Assembly: GCF_014200305.1 (NCBI RefSeq)
Contig: NZ_JACHBL010000001.1
Span: 62,001-126,000 of the forward strand
DNA: 64,000 nucleotides
Direction of reading: 5' to 3'
From: Neomicrococcus lactis
Lineage (GTDB): Bacteria > Actinomycetota > Actinomycetes > Actinomycetales > Micrococcaceae
The notes below the pieces were generated by a model, which had not been told where the DNA came from, searched no databases, and worked only from the letters and a program-made list of their open reading frames with translations. Below are positions 25,859 through 36,165 of the stretch, one piece after another (position 1 is the first letter of the stretch; every line of letters starts with the position of its first letter). A program made the position numbers and the translations under genes.

Positions 25859-27168
25859 GGGTTATAGGCACAAATGTGTGTACAGGTTTCGGCGTGTCAT
25901 GGTTGGTTTCTGCCGGCCCAGCCGGTTTGGATGCCGTTTCCGTCTTCCCAGCTGAAGTGGTTGCTGTAGGTTTCTGGGGCTTGCGATTCATCGCTTTCCA
26001 TTGATGCGTTTTTGGTCCGTTGGGCCGGGTTGAGGTGTTCTGGTTTCACGAGGCTCCAGGGTTGTCTGGGGTGTTCGGTGAGGGATTCGAGGAGCCAGTC
26101 CACAGCGGTTCTGGCGTGCTCTTCGGGGAGTCCTCGATGCAGCCGTAAGAGCTCTTTGATCGCTTTGTTCGGTCCGCCTTCTAACGGGGATGTGGTCCGG
26201 TGAATTTTCTCGCCGGTGTCTGGTTGCAGGTCAGTGTCTAACCACGTGAATAAGCAGTGTTCTTGGATGAGGCGTCGATACACGTTCCGGGCTCGGCGTA
26301 AGCGTTGATGCGTGTACCACCAGTGACTGTTTCTCGAGACGCTTGAGGGGCGTTCCTGACCGGTTTTCGCTTTGGTTCGGTGCTTGAGGAACTCGTCCCA
26401 TTTCGCCTCCCACGCGGCGTATTCACGCAACCACGCAATGGCTTCGTCTTGGGTGCTGACCTTCATCAAGACCCTCGTCAGGGCTGCGAGTTCTTTACCG
26501 GCTGGTAGCCGTGGCTGGAAGGTGAGCTCGCGACGGATGTTCTGGAACACATGAAAATAGCAGCGTTGAACTTTCGACTCCGGCCACGTTTCCTTCAACG
26601 CGGCACGTAGCCCGGTACCACCATCAATGATCGCCACCGCCGGTGCCGGGATCCGCTCGAGTAGGACTTGCCAGGCGATCTTTTTCTCTCGATCGCACCA
26701 TTGCCAATCCACCACGTACTTGCCGTTATAGGCGATCAGCACGCACCACCCGTTGAAATAGGTGCCATCAAGCATGAGCTGATGATGCACTACGCCGGTG
26801 GGCACAGGCGGTGGAACCTCAACGCGCCAGCACCACTGAATACGCTTCCGGAAACCACGCGCTGAACCTGCCATGGCTGCCTGCGACTGAGTACCCAGGA
26901 TCCATGTCAAGAACTGAGTCAGTTCGCTCTTACGAGTGACATCAGATCGTGAACGAACCTGCGAAGCACCACACGACTTGCACCGCCACCGAGCACGACC
27001 AGCCGAGGTCTTACCGTTCTTGACCAGAACACAATCACATACACCACAACGTGGCCGATGAGAAGCAACAGGCACCCCATATGCTTTCAAAGCATAAGCA
27101 GGACCCTACACGCCTACTCCCACAAGGCAAGCAAGCCTAATCTGTACACACATTCGTGCCTATAACCC
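25859..27168. mobile_element. IS1249-family (IS256 group) element, copy B
   Basis: A complete 1310-bp element with the same ends and encoded protein as copy A. Perfect 8-bp target duplications CCGGGCGG flank it at 25851-25858 and 27169-27176. It lies 77 bp beyond copy C's duplication and points the same way. It inserted just upstream of the -10 hexamer of the small membrane gene at 27197. Confidence 0.96.
25897..27090 (-). CDS. IS1249-family transposase, copy B
   Basis: A 397-aa protein identical to the copy A transposase at 10476-11669, with the same zinc ribbon cysteines and Asp108/Asp156/Glu304 positions. The frame is intact. Confidence 0.95.
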   Translation of the reverse strand: MKAYGVPVASHRPRCGVCDCVLVKNGKTSAGRARWRCKSCGASQVRSRSDVTRKSELTQFLTWILGTQSQAAMAGSARGFRKRIQWCWRVEVPPPVPTGVVHHQLMLDGTYFNGWCVLIAYNGKYVVDWQWCDREKKIAWQVLLERIPAPAVAIIDGGTGLRAALKETWPESKVQRCYFHVFQNIRRELTFQPRLPAGKELAALTRVLMKVSTQDEAIAWLREYAAWEAKWDEFLKHRTKAKTGQERPSSVSRNSHWWYTHQRLRRARNVYRRLIQEHCLFTWLDTDLQPDTGEKIHRTTSPLEGGPNKAIKELLRLHRGLPEEHARTAVDWLLESLTEHPRQPWSLVKPEHLNPAQRTKNASMESDESQAPETYSNHFSWEDGNGIQTGWAGRNQP

Positions 27169-27196
27169 CCGGGCGGTGTCGCCTAAGATGGTGTGC

Positions 27197-27448
27197 ATGC
27201 TGCCATGGGATATGACGTCGAAGGCCTACAAGATGGCCATTCTAGGATCTTTCGCTTTTTCTATTCTGGGCATCATCCTTGCGGTGATCGGATCTAACGT
27301 CCAAAGCCAGCCCACCATGTTCACTGCCATTGGCTTGTTGGTGGTTGGTGTATTCATCCACATTGTCGGGCTGTTCATCCGCACCCGTGACGCGCGGAAT
27401 TACCGTAAGACTCTCAAGCAGTCGTCGCAGCAGTCACCACTCGCGTAG
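27197..27448 (+). CDS. Small two-helix membrane protein
   Basis: An 83-aa hypothetical protein with two membrane helices (ILGSFAFSILGIILAVIG and FTAIGLLVVGVFIHIVGLF) and a basic C-terminus (RTRDARNYRKTLKQ). I do not recognise a family. The frame opens at 27176, but TAAGAT at 27184-27189 lies 7 nt before the ATG at 27197, the leaderless arrangement used by several neighbours. IS1249 copy B inserted between this -10 and any original -35, so expression may be altered. The 3' end overlaps the frameshifted ArsR gene by 15 bp. Confidence 0.65.
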   Translation: MLPWDMTSKAYKMAILGSFAFSILGIILAVIGSNVQSQPTMFTAIGLLVVGVFIHIVGLFIRTRDARNYRKTLKQSSQQSPLA

Positions 27449-27788
27449 CGCAGCAGGTGCTGGTTGTTTGACGAGTGCTGGCGTCTTACTCAAAAAAGTA
27501 TTAGCTACGTCGAGGAGCCCTAAGACTTCTGAATCCGTGATCGTGTAGTTACACATGAGCGCGCTCGCGCTGAGACTTCACTAAGCGGTTCTTATGCAGG
27601 ACTTTGAGATGCTGCGATAGGTGGCTTGGCTCGATATCCATGTAATCCAGCAAATGCGAGACCGGCGCAGTGTGGCCATCTGCCTCGTGCAGAAGCTCCA
27701 GCACTCGAATCCGCGCCGGATGACCCAAGCTCTTGAAGAGATTGGTCTTGCTTTCGTGCAGCGGCATGAGCCCTGGTTCCAACAACAT
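27434..27788 (-). pseudogene. ArsR family regulator, frameshifted
   Basis: The protein from MLLEPGLMPLHESKTNLF reads as an ArsR winged helix, with SLGHPARIRVLELL and the recognition helix EPSHLSQHLKVLHKNRLV. It stops at TAA (27549-27551) just after RERAHV. Skipping a single base there continues as NYTITDSEVLGLLDVANTFL, the expected ArsR wing and C-terminal helix, to a stop at 27434. So one extra base has broken the gene, or this is an assembly error. No ArsR-type cysteine metal site is visible. It lies upstream of, and divergent from, the sugar ABC operon. Confidence 0.7.
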
Positions 27789-27965
27789 ACTGCCCCCGAT
27801 TTGCCGGTAACTAAGCGCCCTTACGCCAATGTTCAATCTACAGACACTTGTTACAAAATGACGCGGACGTGTCGAAGTGAGTAGCGCATGCGACGCACTG
27901 ATGTTTCGCATTGCTGGAAAAAATGTGACTAGCGTCATAGGCTCACTGAAAGCAAGACAAGAGTG

Positions 27966-27983
27966 CACCGCCCAATGGCGGTG
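27966..27983 (+). promoter_or_regulatory. Hairpin in ABC operon leader
   Basis: CACCGCC-CAAT-GGCGGTG forms a perfect 7-bp stem with a tetraloop, about 40 nt upstream of the binding-protein start. It could be an operator or an mRNA structure. The approximately 235 bp between the ArsR start and this operon contain no other feature I can support. Confidence 0.35.
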
Positions 27984-28023
27984 TCACTAGTAGCTTTCTA
28001 TAGCACTCAAGGGGGAGGGGCTT

Positions 28024-29379
28024 ATGCTCACTCGGCGTCCCAAGATCATGACTAGCGCCCGGACGGAGGTGACTCCGGGCGGCGGTCGTCTGCGTCAGGG
28101 CAAGCGGTGGGCGGCTGCGGCTCTAGCCGTTGGCTCCATAGTGGGTATGACAGGCTGTGGTGCCGCAGAAGAGGGCACTCCTACGCTGACCTGGTACATC
28201 AACCCGGACGATGGCGGCCAAGCGGAGCTGGCGCAGCAATGCACAGCGGCCGCGAATGGCAAATATCGCATTCAGGTCTCGCTCTTGCCTAACGAGGCTG
28301 CCTCTCAGCGTGAGCAGCTCGCTCGCCGTCTGGCGGCCGGTGACTCGTCCATGGACATCATGAGTCTCGATCCACCATTCATCCCGGAGCTCGCGGAACC
28401 TGGCTTCTTGGCGCCCGTTCCTGAAGGAACTGCGGAGCGCACCACCAAGAACACGTTGGAAGGCGCACTGGCCGGAGCTAAGTGGAAAGACAAGCTCGTG
28501 ACGGTTCCGTTCTGGGCTAACACGCAGCTGTTGTGGTACCGAAAATCCGTGGTGGAAAAGGCTGGACTCGATATGTCCAAGCCCGTCACGTGGGATCAGC
28601 TCATCGACGTAGCTCGGACACAAGAGAAGTTCCTTGGCGTTCAGGGAAGCCGCGCTGAGTCTATGACCGTGTGGATCAATGCGCTTGTAGAATCCTCCGG
28701 CGGACACATCGTGGAGAATCCGGACGCACCGGCTGACGAAATCAGCATCGGTATTGATTCTGAGGCGGGAAAGAAGGCCGCCGAGATCGTTGGCACCATT
28801 GGCCGTGAAGGCCTTGGTTCTCCGGGTCTCCCTACGCAGGCTGAAAACGCCTCGATGTTGCTCTTCCAGGGGGACGAAGGCTCGTTCATGGTGAACTGGC
28901 CGTTCGTGTGGCCTGCCACCAACTCAGCGATCAAGGATGGCTCGTTGCCCGCGGATCTGGCTGACGATATTGGCTGGACCACGTATCCACGAACCGATGC
29001 TTCGCAAGAGTCCCGTCCACCGCTGGGCGGCATCAACCTTGGTGTTGGATCTTCCTCGAAGCACCCGGACCTCGCCTATGAAGCGATCGAGTGCATCGTT
29101 TCGCCAGAGCACCAAACCCAGTACTTCGTCACGAACGGTAACCCTCCTTCGGACTCCACGTCCTATGACGCCGCCGAAGTGAAGGAAAAGTTCCCGATGG
29201 CCCCGACCATTCGTGAATCGCTGGAGCAAGCAGCTCCGCGTCCTCAGACGCCGTACTACAACGAGGTATCCACCTCGATTCAGCAGTTCTGGGCACCGGC
29301 ATCTGACGTCAACGCTGATACGCCGAAGAACAACACTGAATTCATCGTGCAAGTCTTGCGAGGGGAGCGCTTGCTATGA
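28024..29379 (+). CDS. Sugar ABC transporter binding lipoprotein, LpqY-like
   Basis: Extracytoplasmic solute-binding protein of family 1, 451 aa. A lipobox GMTGC puts the lipidated cysteine at residue 45, after a basic N-region. The mature protein starts with TPTLTWYINPDDGGQAELAQ, which resembles mycobacterial LpqY, and the gene order binding protein-permease-permease-ATPase equals lpqY-sugA-sugB-sugC. Trehalose is therefore the best guess; other alpha-glucosides are possible. GGGGGAGGGG precedes the ATG. The stop overlaps the next gene's ATG (ATGA). Confidence 0.82.
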   Translation: MLTRRPKIMTSARTEVTPGGGRLRQGKRWAAAALAVGSIVGMTGCGAAEEGTPTLTWYINPDDGGQAELAQQCTAAANGKYRIQVSLLPNEAASQREQLARRLAAGDSSMDIMSLDPPFIPELAEPGFLAPVPEGTAERTTKNTLEGALAGAKWKDKLVTVPFWANTQLLWYRKSVVEKAGLDMSKPVTWDQLIDVARTQEKFLGVQGSRAESMTVWINALVESSGGHIVENPDAPADEISIGIDSEAGKKAAEIVGTIGREGLGSPGLPTQAENASMLLFQGDEGSFMVNWPFVWPATNSAIKDGSLPADLADDIGWTTYPRTDASQESRPPLGGINLGVGSSSKHPDLAYEAIECIVSPEHQTQYFVTNGNPPSDSTSYDAAEVKEKFPMAPTIRESLEQAAPRPQTPYYNEVSTSIQQFWAPASDVNADTPKNNTEFIVQVLRGERLL

Positions 29380-30287
29380 GCAAAGTCGTCACCGCCCGTC
29401 AACGGGCCGAAACACGGCTCGGCTGGCTGCTAGCTGGCCCGGCGTTCATCATCATGTTGCTCGTGACGCTGTACCCGATCCTGCAAGCCGTGTGGGACTC
29501 GCTGTTCAGCTTCCGACTCACCGCGCCGAATGATCGCGAACTCGTATGGCTCAAGAACTACGGCGTGATCTTCTCTGATCCCGTGTTCTGGCGGGATCTC
29601 GGAGTCACTCTCCTGATCACGCTGGTCACGGTTGCCGTGGAGCTCGTCTTGGGCTTCGCCCTCGCACTCGTCATGCACAAAGCGCTCAAGTCCGTTCGCG
29701 GACTCGTCCGCACAGCGATCCTGATTCCTTACGGCATCATCACGGTGGTGAGTGCGTTCGCTTGGTACTACATGTTTGATATCAAGTCCGGATTCATCAA
29801 CTCGTGGTTCGACTGGATTCCAGGCATCGGTGCCGACACCAACTGGTTTGCCAACGCTGGCACCAGCCTCTTCGTCATCATGGCCTCGGAAATCTGGAAG
29901 ACCACGCCGTTCATCTCGCTCTTGCTGCTGGCCGGTTTGGCGCAGGTCCCGGATGAGCTCACGGAAGCCGCCGAAGTGGACGGTGCAACGTGGTGGGAAC
30001 GCATGAAGCGCGTGATCCTTCCCAACATGAAGGCAGCCATCATGGTGGCACTGCTCTTTCGTGCACTGGATGCCTTCCGCATCTTCGACAACGTCTTCAT
30101 CATGACCAACGGCGCATACGGCACCGAGGTGCTCTCGCTTCTCGCGTACCGCACGTCAATTGGTCGTCTTGAAATCGGTTTGGGATCGGCGGTCTCGGTG
30201 ATCCTGTTTATTTGCGTCCTGCTCATCACGTTCATCGCAGTGAAGCTTTTCAAGGTTGACCTCGCTGGATCGAGGGGAGCGAAGTAA
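29376..30287 (+). CDS. Sugar ABC permease, SugA-like
   Basis: MalF-type inner-membrane permease of 303 aa with six helices. The EAA loop that contacts the ATPase reads ELTEAAEVDGATWWERMKRVI. It starts inside the stop of the binding-protein gene and its own stop overlaps the next start, so all are translated as one operon. Confidence 0.9.
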   Translation: MSKVVTARQRAETRLGWLLAGPAFIIMLLVTLYPILQAVWDSLFSFRLTAPNDRELVWLKNYGVIFSDPVFWRDLGVTLLITLVTVAVELVLGFALALVMHKALKSVRGLVRTAILIPYGIITVVSAFAWYYMFDIKSGFINSWFDWIPGIGADTNWFANAGTSLFVIMASEIWKTTPFISLLLLAGLAQVPDELTEAAEVDGATWWERMKRVILPNMKAAIMVALLFRALDAFRIFDNVFIMTNGAYGTEVLSLLAYRTSIGRLEIGLGSAVSVILFICVLLITFIAVKLFKVDLAGSRGAK

Positions 30288-31132
30288 TGGCGAAGAAAGA
30301 AACCACCAAAACCAAGGTGCTGTGGGGCATCGCGACTGTCGTTGTGATCGTCTACGCGCTGTTCCCGGTTGCGTCGATCTTCATGACGAGCTTCAAGACG
30401 CCATCGGATCTGACCAGCGGAAAGTTCTTGCCTACCAAGTTCTCTACGGTGAACTACGAACAAATCCTGGTCGGGGACGCTCAGGGACTGTTCTTGTCCT
30501 CCCTACGCAACTCGATAGGCATCGCACTCATCGCAACCTTCATCGCCGTCGTACTGGCAACGCTGTGTGCCTACGCGATTGCGCGGCTGGATTTCCCCGG
30601 TAAGAAACTGATCCTCACCACGGCGCTCGCCGTCTCGATCTTCCCGGTGATTTCCATCGTGACGCCGTTGTTCAACGTGTGGCGTTCCATTGGCCTGTAT
30701 GACACGTGGTTGGGCCTGATCATTCCGTATCTCTCCCTCACCCTCCCGATCTCCATTTGGACGCTCGCGGCGTTCTTCCGGCAGATTCCGTGGGAGTTGG
30801 AGCAGGCTGCGCAAGTGGACGGCGCCACGCATTGGCAAGCGTTCCGCAAGGCGATTGTGCCACTCGCGGCGCCTGGCGTTTTCACTACGGCGATCATCGC
30901 GTTCTTCATTGCGTGGAACGACTTCGTTTACGGCATTTCGCTCACGTCCACGGAAGCAGCACGCCCGGTTCCCGCGGCGCTTGCCTTCTTCACGGGAGCT
31001 TCGCAGTTCGAATCTCCCACGGGCGCGATCTCGGCAGCGGCCATTATTGTCACGATTCCCGTGGTGGTGCTGGTGCTGCTCTTCCAGCGACAGATTGTTT
31101 CCGGCCTGACTCAGGGTGCCGTTAAGGGCTAA
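30287..31132 (+). CDS. Sugar ABC permease, SugB-like
   Basis: MalG-type permease of 281 aa, the second membrane subunit. Six helices and the EAA loop ELEQAAQVDGATHWQAFRKA are present. The ATG overlaps the preceding TAA (TAATG). Confidence 0.9.
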   Translation: MAKKETTKTKVLWGIATVVVIVYALFPVASIFMTSFKTPSDLTSGKFLPTKFSTVNYEQILVGDAQGLFLSSLRNSIGIALIATFIAVVLATLCAYAIARLDFPGKKLILTTALAVSIFPVISIVTPLFNVWRSIGLYDTWLGLIIPYLSLTLPISIWTLAAFFRQIPWELEQAAQVDGATHWQAFRKAIVPLAAPGVFTTAIIAFFIAWNDFVYGISLTSTEAARPVPAALAFFTGASQFESPTGAISAAAIIVTIPVVVLVLLFQRQIVSGLTQGAVKG

Positions 31133-31176
31133 GCCTGCGGACACCGTGACGGATTTTAGTAAAGGATTTCAAGGAC

Positions 31177-32436
<1,260 letters not shown>

Positions 32437-32562
32437 TAGGGTTAAATCAAGCAAAGTATCGGCGCTCGCGCTCGCACCGCTCAGTCCTCACGTCATGGGG
32501 ACTGTTGAGAGGACCAGCGAAACGCGGGCGCCGATCATGTCGCGCGCAGTGAAGGAGTACAC

Positions 32563-33012
32563 GTGGCGATTAACCCAGAGCTTCAAGGCAAGACGTATCC
32601 GGCGACCGAGCCTTATTCGGTAGGACGCGAAAAGATTCGCGAGTTCGCACGAGCCGTAAAGGCAACGCACTCGTCGCACTTCGACGTAGATGCGGCACGA
32701 GCGCTTGGCTACACGGACCTCGTAGCACCTCCGACCTTCGCCATCATTGTGGCTCAGCGTGCCGAAGCGCTCATGGTGGAAGACCCGACCTCCGGCATTG
32801 ATTTTTCGCGCGTCGTGCACGCTGATGAGCGCTTCACGCATCACCGTCCCATCGTTGCTGGCGACGAGCTCGTGGCGACTTTGACGGTGGATGCCGTTCG
32901 TGCCATGGGCGGCGGTGCCTTCGTGACCAGCCGCGCCGAGATTGAGACCGTTTCCGGCGAGAAGGTTGCCACCACGCTGTCTAGCTTGTTGGTGCGCGGA
33001 GAGGATCAGTAA
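32563..33012 (+). CDS. MaoC-like dehydratase, HadA/UPF0336 type
   Basis: A 149-aa hot-dog fold protein of the UPF0336 (FAS1-like dehydratase) family. The pair formed with the next gene resembles the mycobacterial HadAB hydroxyacyl-ACP dehydratase, where the A subunit stabilises and the B subunit is catalytic. Visible family segments are LVAPPTFAIIVAQRA and ADERFTHHRPIVAGDEL. The start is GTG. Its stop overlaps the next ATG. The real substrate in an organism without mycolic acids is open. Confidence 0.85.
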   Translation: MAINPELQGKTYPATEPYSVGREKIREFARAVKATHSSHFDVDAARALGYTDLVAPPTFAIIVAQRAEALMVEDPTSGIDFSRVVHADERFTHHRPIVAGDELVATLTVDAVRAMGGGAFVTSRAEIETVSGEKVATTLSSLLVRGEDQ

Positions 33013-33473
33013 TGCAGCACGGACTGAACATGAAATTCGAAGACTTGAGCGTGGGTGACTCGATCGGCGAGACCACGGTGCACGTGAACCGTAGCGACTT
33101 GGTGAAGTACGCCGGTGCCAGCGGGGACTTCAACCCGATTCACTGGAACGAACGCTTCGCCACCGAAGTGGGGCTGCCAGGCGTGATCGCTCACGGCATG
33201 TGGACCATGGGTACCGCGGTGCAGCTTGTGAGTGACTGGTGCGGCGACCCGGGGGCTGTGGTGGATTACCAGACCCGCTTCACGAAGCCAGTTCCCGTTG
33301 CAGATCCGGAAGGCTCAAACCCTGCCGATGCCGAAGGCACTGCCGTGGAGATTAGCGGAAAGATTGGCGCCCTGGACGAAGCAGCCCGCACAGCTCGCAT
33401 CGACATCACGGTGAGCGCTGGTGGCCAGAAGGTCCTCGTCAAGGCTCAGGCCCTCGTGAGGTTGAGCGCGTGA
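33012..33473 (+). CDS. MaoC family dehydratase, HadB-like
   Basis: A 153-aa hot-dog protein with the catalytic hydratase-2 motif: aspartate and histidine in GASGDFNPIHWNERFA. It is the presumed catalytic partner of the preceding gene. An internal ATG at the tenth codon (MKFEDLSVGD) is an alternative start. Its end overlaps the GTG of murB by 4 bp, a linkage also known in other actinobacteria. Confidence 0.87.
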   Translation: MQHGLNMKFEDLSVGDSIGETTVHVNRSDLVKYAGASGDFNPIHWNERFATEVGLPGVIAHGMWTMGTAVQLVSDWCGDPGAVVDYQTRFTKPVPVADPEGSNPADAEGTAVEISGKIGALDEAARTARIDITVSAGGQKVLVKAQALVRLSA

Positions 33474-34543
33474 ATCTGAGCGAACTGACCACTTCTGCAG
33501 TGGGCGGCCCCGCCGGCAAATACGTGCGTGCCGCTAGCCAGGACGCGATCGTCGCCGCTGTGCGTGGAGCGGACGCGGCCGGCGAGGACATCCTCATCAT
33601 CGGCGGCGGCTCCAACCTCGTGGTGGATGACGCGGGGTACCCCGGCACCGTGATTCACTTGACGTCGCGCGGCGTGACTTTTGAGGACGACGGCGCAGCT
33701 CCCCAAAGCGTCCTCGTCCGGGTTCAAGCGGGTCACCCGTGGGACGACGTCGTAGCGAAGACCGTTGCCCGAGGCTTGTCCGGCCTTGAAGCGCTCTCCG
33801 GCATTCCAGGCTCCGCTGGAGCCACTCCGGTACAGAATGTCGGCGCTTACGGTTCTGACGTCTCACAGACGCTTGAGAGCGTGCTGACGTGGGATCGCGT
33901 GGAGGGGGACTACCGTGACTTCTCCGCAGCTGAGCTGGTGTTCGGCTACCGTGATTCGCTGCTCAAGCATTCGACGACCAATGGTTCGCCGCGCTACGTA
34001 GTGTTGACCGTCGATTTCCGGCTCACCACCTCCGAGCTGTCGGCCCCTGTACAGTACGCCGAACTAGCGCGCGCTGTCGGTGTCGAAGTGGGAGAGCGAG
34101 CTCCATCCGAGGACGTACGGCGCGAAGTGCTCAAGCTGCGCGCGTCCAAGGGCATGGTGCTGGATCCAGAGGACCGTGACACCTATTCCACGGGCTCGTT
34201 CTTCACGAATCCGATCGTCTCGCAGGATGTTATCGATTCTCTTCCGGAGAACGCTCCGCGTTACCCGACCGTCGTGTCAAGTGAATTCAAGACCTCCGCT
34301 GCGTGGCTCATCGATCAGGCAGGTTTCGGCAAGGGCTTTGGCCTCGAAGGAACCGCAGGATTTGAGATCACGCAAGGCCGAGCCTCACTGTCGACGAAGC
34401 ACACGCTAGCTATTACCAATAGGGGAGCTGCGTCGTCGTACGACATCGTGAATCTCGCCAAAGCGGTACGCAAGGGCGTTCAGGAAAAGTTCGGCATCAC
34501 ACTGCATAACGAACCGCTCCTGATCAACACCTCATTGGACTAG
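33470..34543 (+). CDS. murB: UDP-N-acetylenolpyruvoylglucosamine reductase
   Basis: Flavoenzyme of 357 aa that reduces UDP-GlcNAc-enolpyruvate to UDP-MurNAc in peptidoglycan synthesis. The FAD-binding motif is ILIIGGGSNLVVDD, with GIPGSAGATPVQNVGAYG following. The proton-donor serine lies in YSTGSFFTNP, and the C-terminus is GFEITQGRASLSTKHTL. GTG start, coupled to the MaoC gene by a 4-bp overlap. Confidence 0.95.
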   Translation: MNLSELTTSAVGGPAGKYVRAASQDAIVAAVRGADAAGEDILIIGGGSNLVVDDAGYPGTVIHLTSRGVTFEDDGAAPQSVLVRVQAGHPWDDVVAKTVARGLSGLEALSGIPGSAGATPVQNVGAYGSDVSQTLESVLTWDRVEGDYRDFSAAELVFGYRDSLLKHSTTNGSPRYVVLTVDFRLTTSELSAPVQYAELARAVGVEVGERAPSEDVRREVLKLRASKGMVLDPEDRDTYSTGSFFTNPIVSQDVIDSLPENAPRYPTVVSSEFKTSAAWLIDQAGFGKGFGLEGTAGFEITQGRASLSTKHTLAITNRGAASSYDIVNLAKAVRKGVQEKFGITLHNEPLLINTSLD

Positions 34544-34610
34544 GGTTCTTTCAGAAAATTCGGGGCGCAAAGCACTAGACCTACCGGGTATTTGGGAGCA
34601 ATATGGGGTC

Positions 34611-34844
34611 ATGACAAGCGAGAGATTGCACCCCAACCTGGGAGACCCCGTGACTGAGCACACCACAAGCCTCGAGAACGCGCTCGCAAGAGCTGAAAAG
34701 AATGAGAAGGAAGCGAAAAGGCTTCTGGAAGACGCCAAGAAGAAGTTCGCGGACGGCGACATTCCGCAGTCACGGCTGGACGAACTTCAGCGGCTCTACG
34801 ACCTCGCCGTCGAGGATCACAGTCGTACGAATCGTGAATCCTGA
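34611..34844 (+). CDS. Small coiled-coil protein
   Basis: A 77-aa hydrophilic protein, strongly charged and helical (NALARAEKNEKEAKRLLED), with no membrane segment. A GTG 39 bp inside is an alternative start. I recognise no family. It precedes a strong bidirectional terminator shared with asd. Confidence 0.5.
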   Translation: MTSERLHPNLGDPVTEHTTSLENALARAEKNEKEAKRLLEDAKKKFADGDIPQSRLDELQRLYDLAVEDHSRTNRES

Positions 34845-34871
34845 TCCTTGGTCCACATCGTTTCACAGACA

Positions 34872-34919
34872 AAAGAAGCGCCTCACACAATCCCTAGAGA
34901 TCACGTGAGGCGCTTCTTT
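34872..34919. terminator. Bidirectional terminator between small gene and asd
   Basis: AAAGAAGCGCCTCAC (34872-34886) and its exact complement (34905-34919) form a 15-bp stem with A-runs and T-runs on both sides. It works for both converging genes. Confidence 0.88.
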
Positions 34920-34938
34920 CGTTAAGAGCTTGAGACCT

Positions 34939-36054
34939 TTACAAGCGGCCCGTAGCGATGGCCAGCATGCGACGCAACGGCTCAGCCGCGCCCCACAGCA
35001 ACTGGTCGCCAACGGTGAACGCAGAAATGTACTGCGGACCCATTTCCAACTGGCGGATGCGGCCAACAGGGACCGTCAACGTGCCGGAAGCGGCAACGGG
35101 AGTGAGGTCCTCAACGGTAGCTTCCTTGGTGTTTGGAACCACCTTGGCCCACTCGTTGTCCTCAGCAAGGAGCTTCTCAATCTCGGGAACTGAGATCTCT
35201 TCGCGCAACTTGAGGGTCAGCGCCTGCGAGTGAGAGCGCATTGCGCCAATACGGACGCACAAGCCATCCATGATGACCTTGTTCTCGGCGGTCTGGAGAA
35301 TCTTATTGGTCTCCACACCAGCCTTCCACTCTTCACGAGACTGGCCGTTGCCCAGATCCGAATCGATCCATGGGATCAAGGAACCGGCAAGGGGCACGCC
35401 GAACTGGCTAGCGTCCAAGTCAGTGCGCTGCTTCTCAAGAACCTTGCGGTCAATCTCGAGGATTGCGGATGCAGGATCTGCGAGGTCAGAGCTGACCTCA
35501 GCGTTAAGGTGGCCGAACTGGTTGAGCAGTTCGCGCATATGCTTGGCGCCGCCACCGGAAGCAGCCTGGTACGTCATCGCCGTACCCCACTCCACCAAGT
35601 TGTTGCGGAACAGGCCGCCAAGACCCATGAGCATGCAGGAAACCGTGCAGTTGCCGCCGATGTAGTCCTTGATGCCGGACTCGAGGCCGCGGTCAATGAC
35701 GTCGCGGTTGACGGGGTCCAAGACGATGATCGAGTCATCGTTCATGCGCAGCGACGAAGCAGCATCGATCCAGAGGCCGTCCCAACCGCGAGCGCGGAGC
35801 TGTGGGTGTACAGCCTTCGTGTAGTCCCCGCCCTGAGCGGTGACGATAATCGGCAACTTTGCCAGCTCGTCAATGTCGTGGGCGTCCTTCAACGCAGGTG
35901 CGCCAGCAGCAAAGCTAGGTGCGGCACCGCCTGGGTTGGAGGTCGAGAAAAATACGGGGTCGAGGTGCTCGAAATCGCCCTCTTCTTGCAACCGTTGCAT
36001 GAGCACGGAGCCCACCATGCCGCGGTAGCCTACAAAGCCTACGGATGAAGTCAT
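34939..36054 (-). CDS. asd: Aspartate-semialdehyde dehydrogenase
   Basis: NADPH-dependent enzyme of 371 aa converting aspartyl phosphate to aspartate semialdehyde, the branch point to lysine/DAP, threonine and methionine. The nucleotide loop [11 protein letters not shown] starts the protein and the catalytic cysteine is Cys136 in GGNCTVS. The insertion pattern matches the gamma-proteobacterial-type Asd rather than the shorter Gram-positive one. TAGACT lies 6 nt upstream of the ATG (36061-36066 in plus coordinates), so the mRNA is probably leaderless. A 17-nt motif shared with metB covers the expected -35. Confidence 0.95.
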   Translation of the reverse strand: MTSSVGFVGYRGMVGSVLMQRLQEEGDFEHLDPVFFSTSNPGGAAPSFAAGAPALKDAHDIDELAKLPIIVTAQGGDYTKAVHPQLRARGWDGLWIDAASSLRMNDDSIIVLDPVNRDVIDRGLESGIKDYIGGNCTVSCMLMGLGGLFRNNLVEWGTAMTYQAASGGGAKHMRELLNQFGHLNAEVSSDLADPASAILEIDRKVLEKQRTDLDASQFGVPLAGSLIPWIDSDLGNGQSREEWKAGVETNKILQTAENKVIMDGLCVRIGAMRSHSQALTLKLREEISVPEIEKLLAEDNEWAKVVPNTKEATVEDLTPVAASGTLTVPVGRIRQLEMGPQYISAFTVGDQLLWGAAEPLRRMLAIATGRL

Positions 36055-36084
36055 TCGACCAGTCTAGAAGGTCTCCCCGGAAGG

Positions 36085-36101
36085 AGCCTAGGAGGCATGT
36101 C
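36085..36101. repeat. 17-nt motif upstream of asd, identical to metB start
   Basis: AGCCTAGGAGGCATGTC is identical to 19141-19157. Here it overlaps the expected -35 of the leaderless asd promoter. Read on the plus strand it also provides AGGAGG and an ATG for a 22-codon frame, which I consider fortuitous. Confidence 0.4.
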
Positions 36102-36165
36102 ACGCATGCGTCACTTTTGTGGGGCGTGGCACGCCAGCGTCGGCCGTTTGCGAGAAAGCCGCTGA

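Noticed and set aside
10438-27168. Composite transposon formed by the identical IS1249 copies A and B carrying the 14 kb between them
   Set aside because: Each copy has its own perfect 8-bp target duplication, and the DNA between is core chromosome (trxA, cbs, metB, deaD, tRNAs). They are independent insertions.
36097-36165. 22-codon plus-strand frame behind AGGAGG near asd
   Set aside because: The spacing to the ATG is only 1 nt, the peptide has no recognisable feature, and the sequence is better explained as the motif shared with metB.
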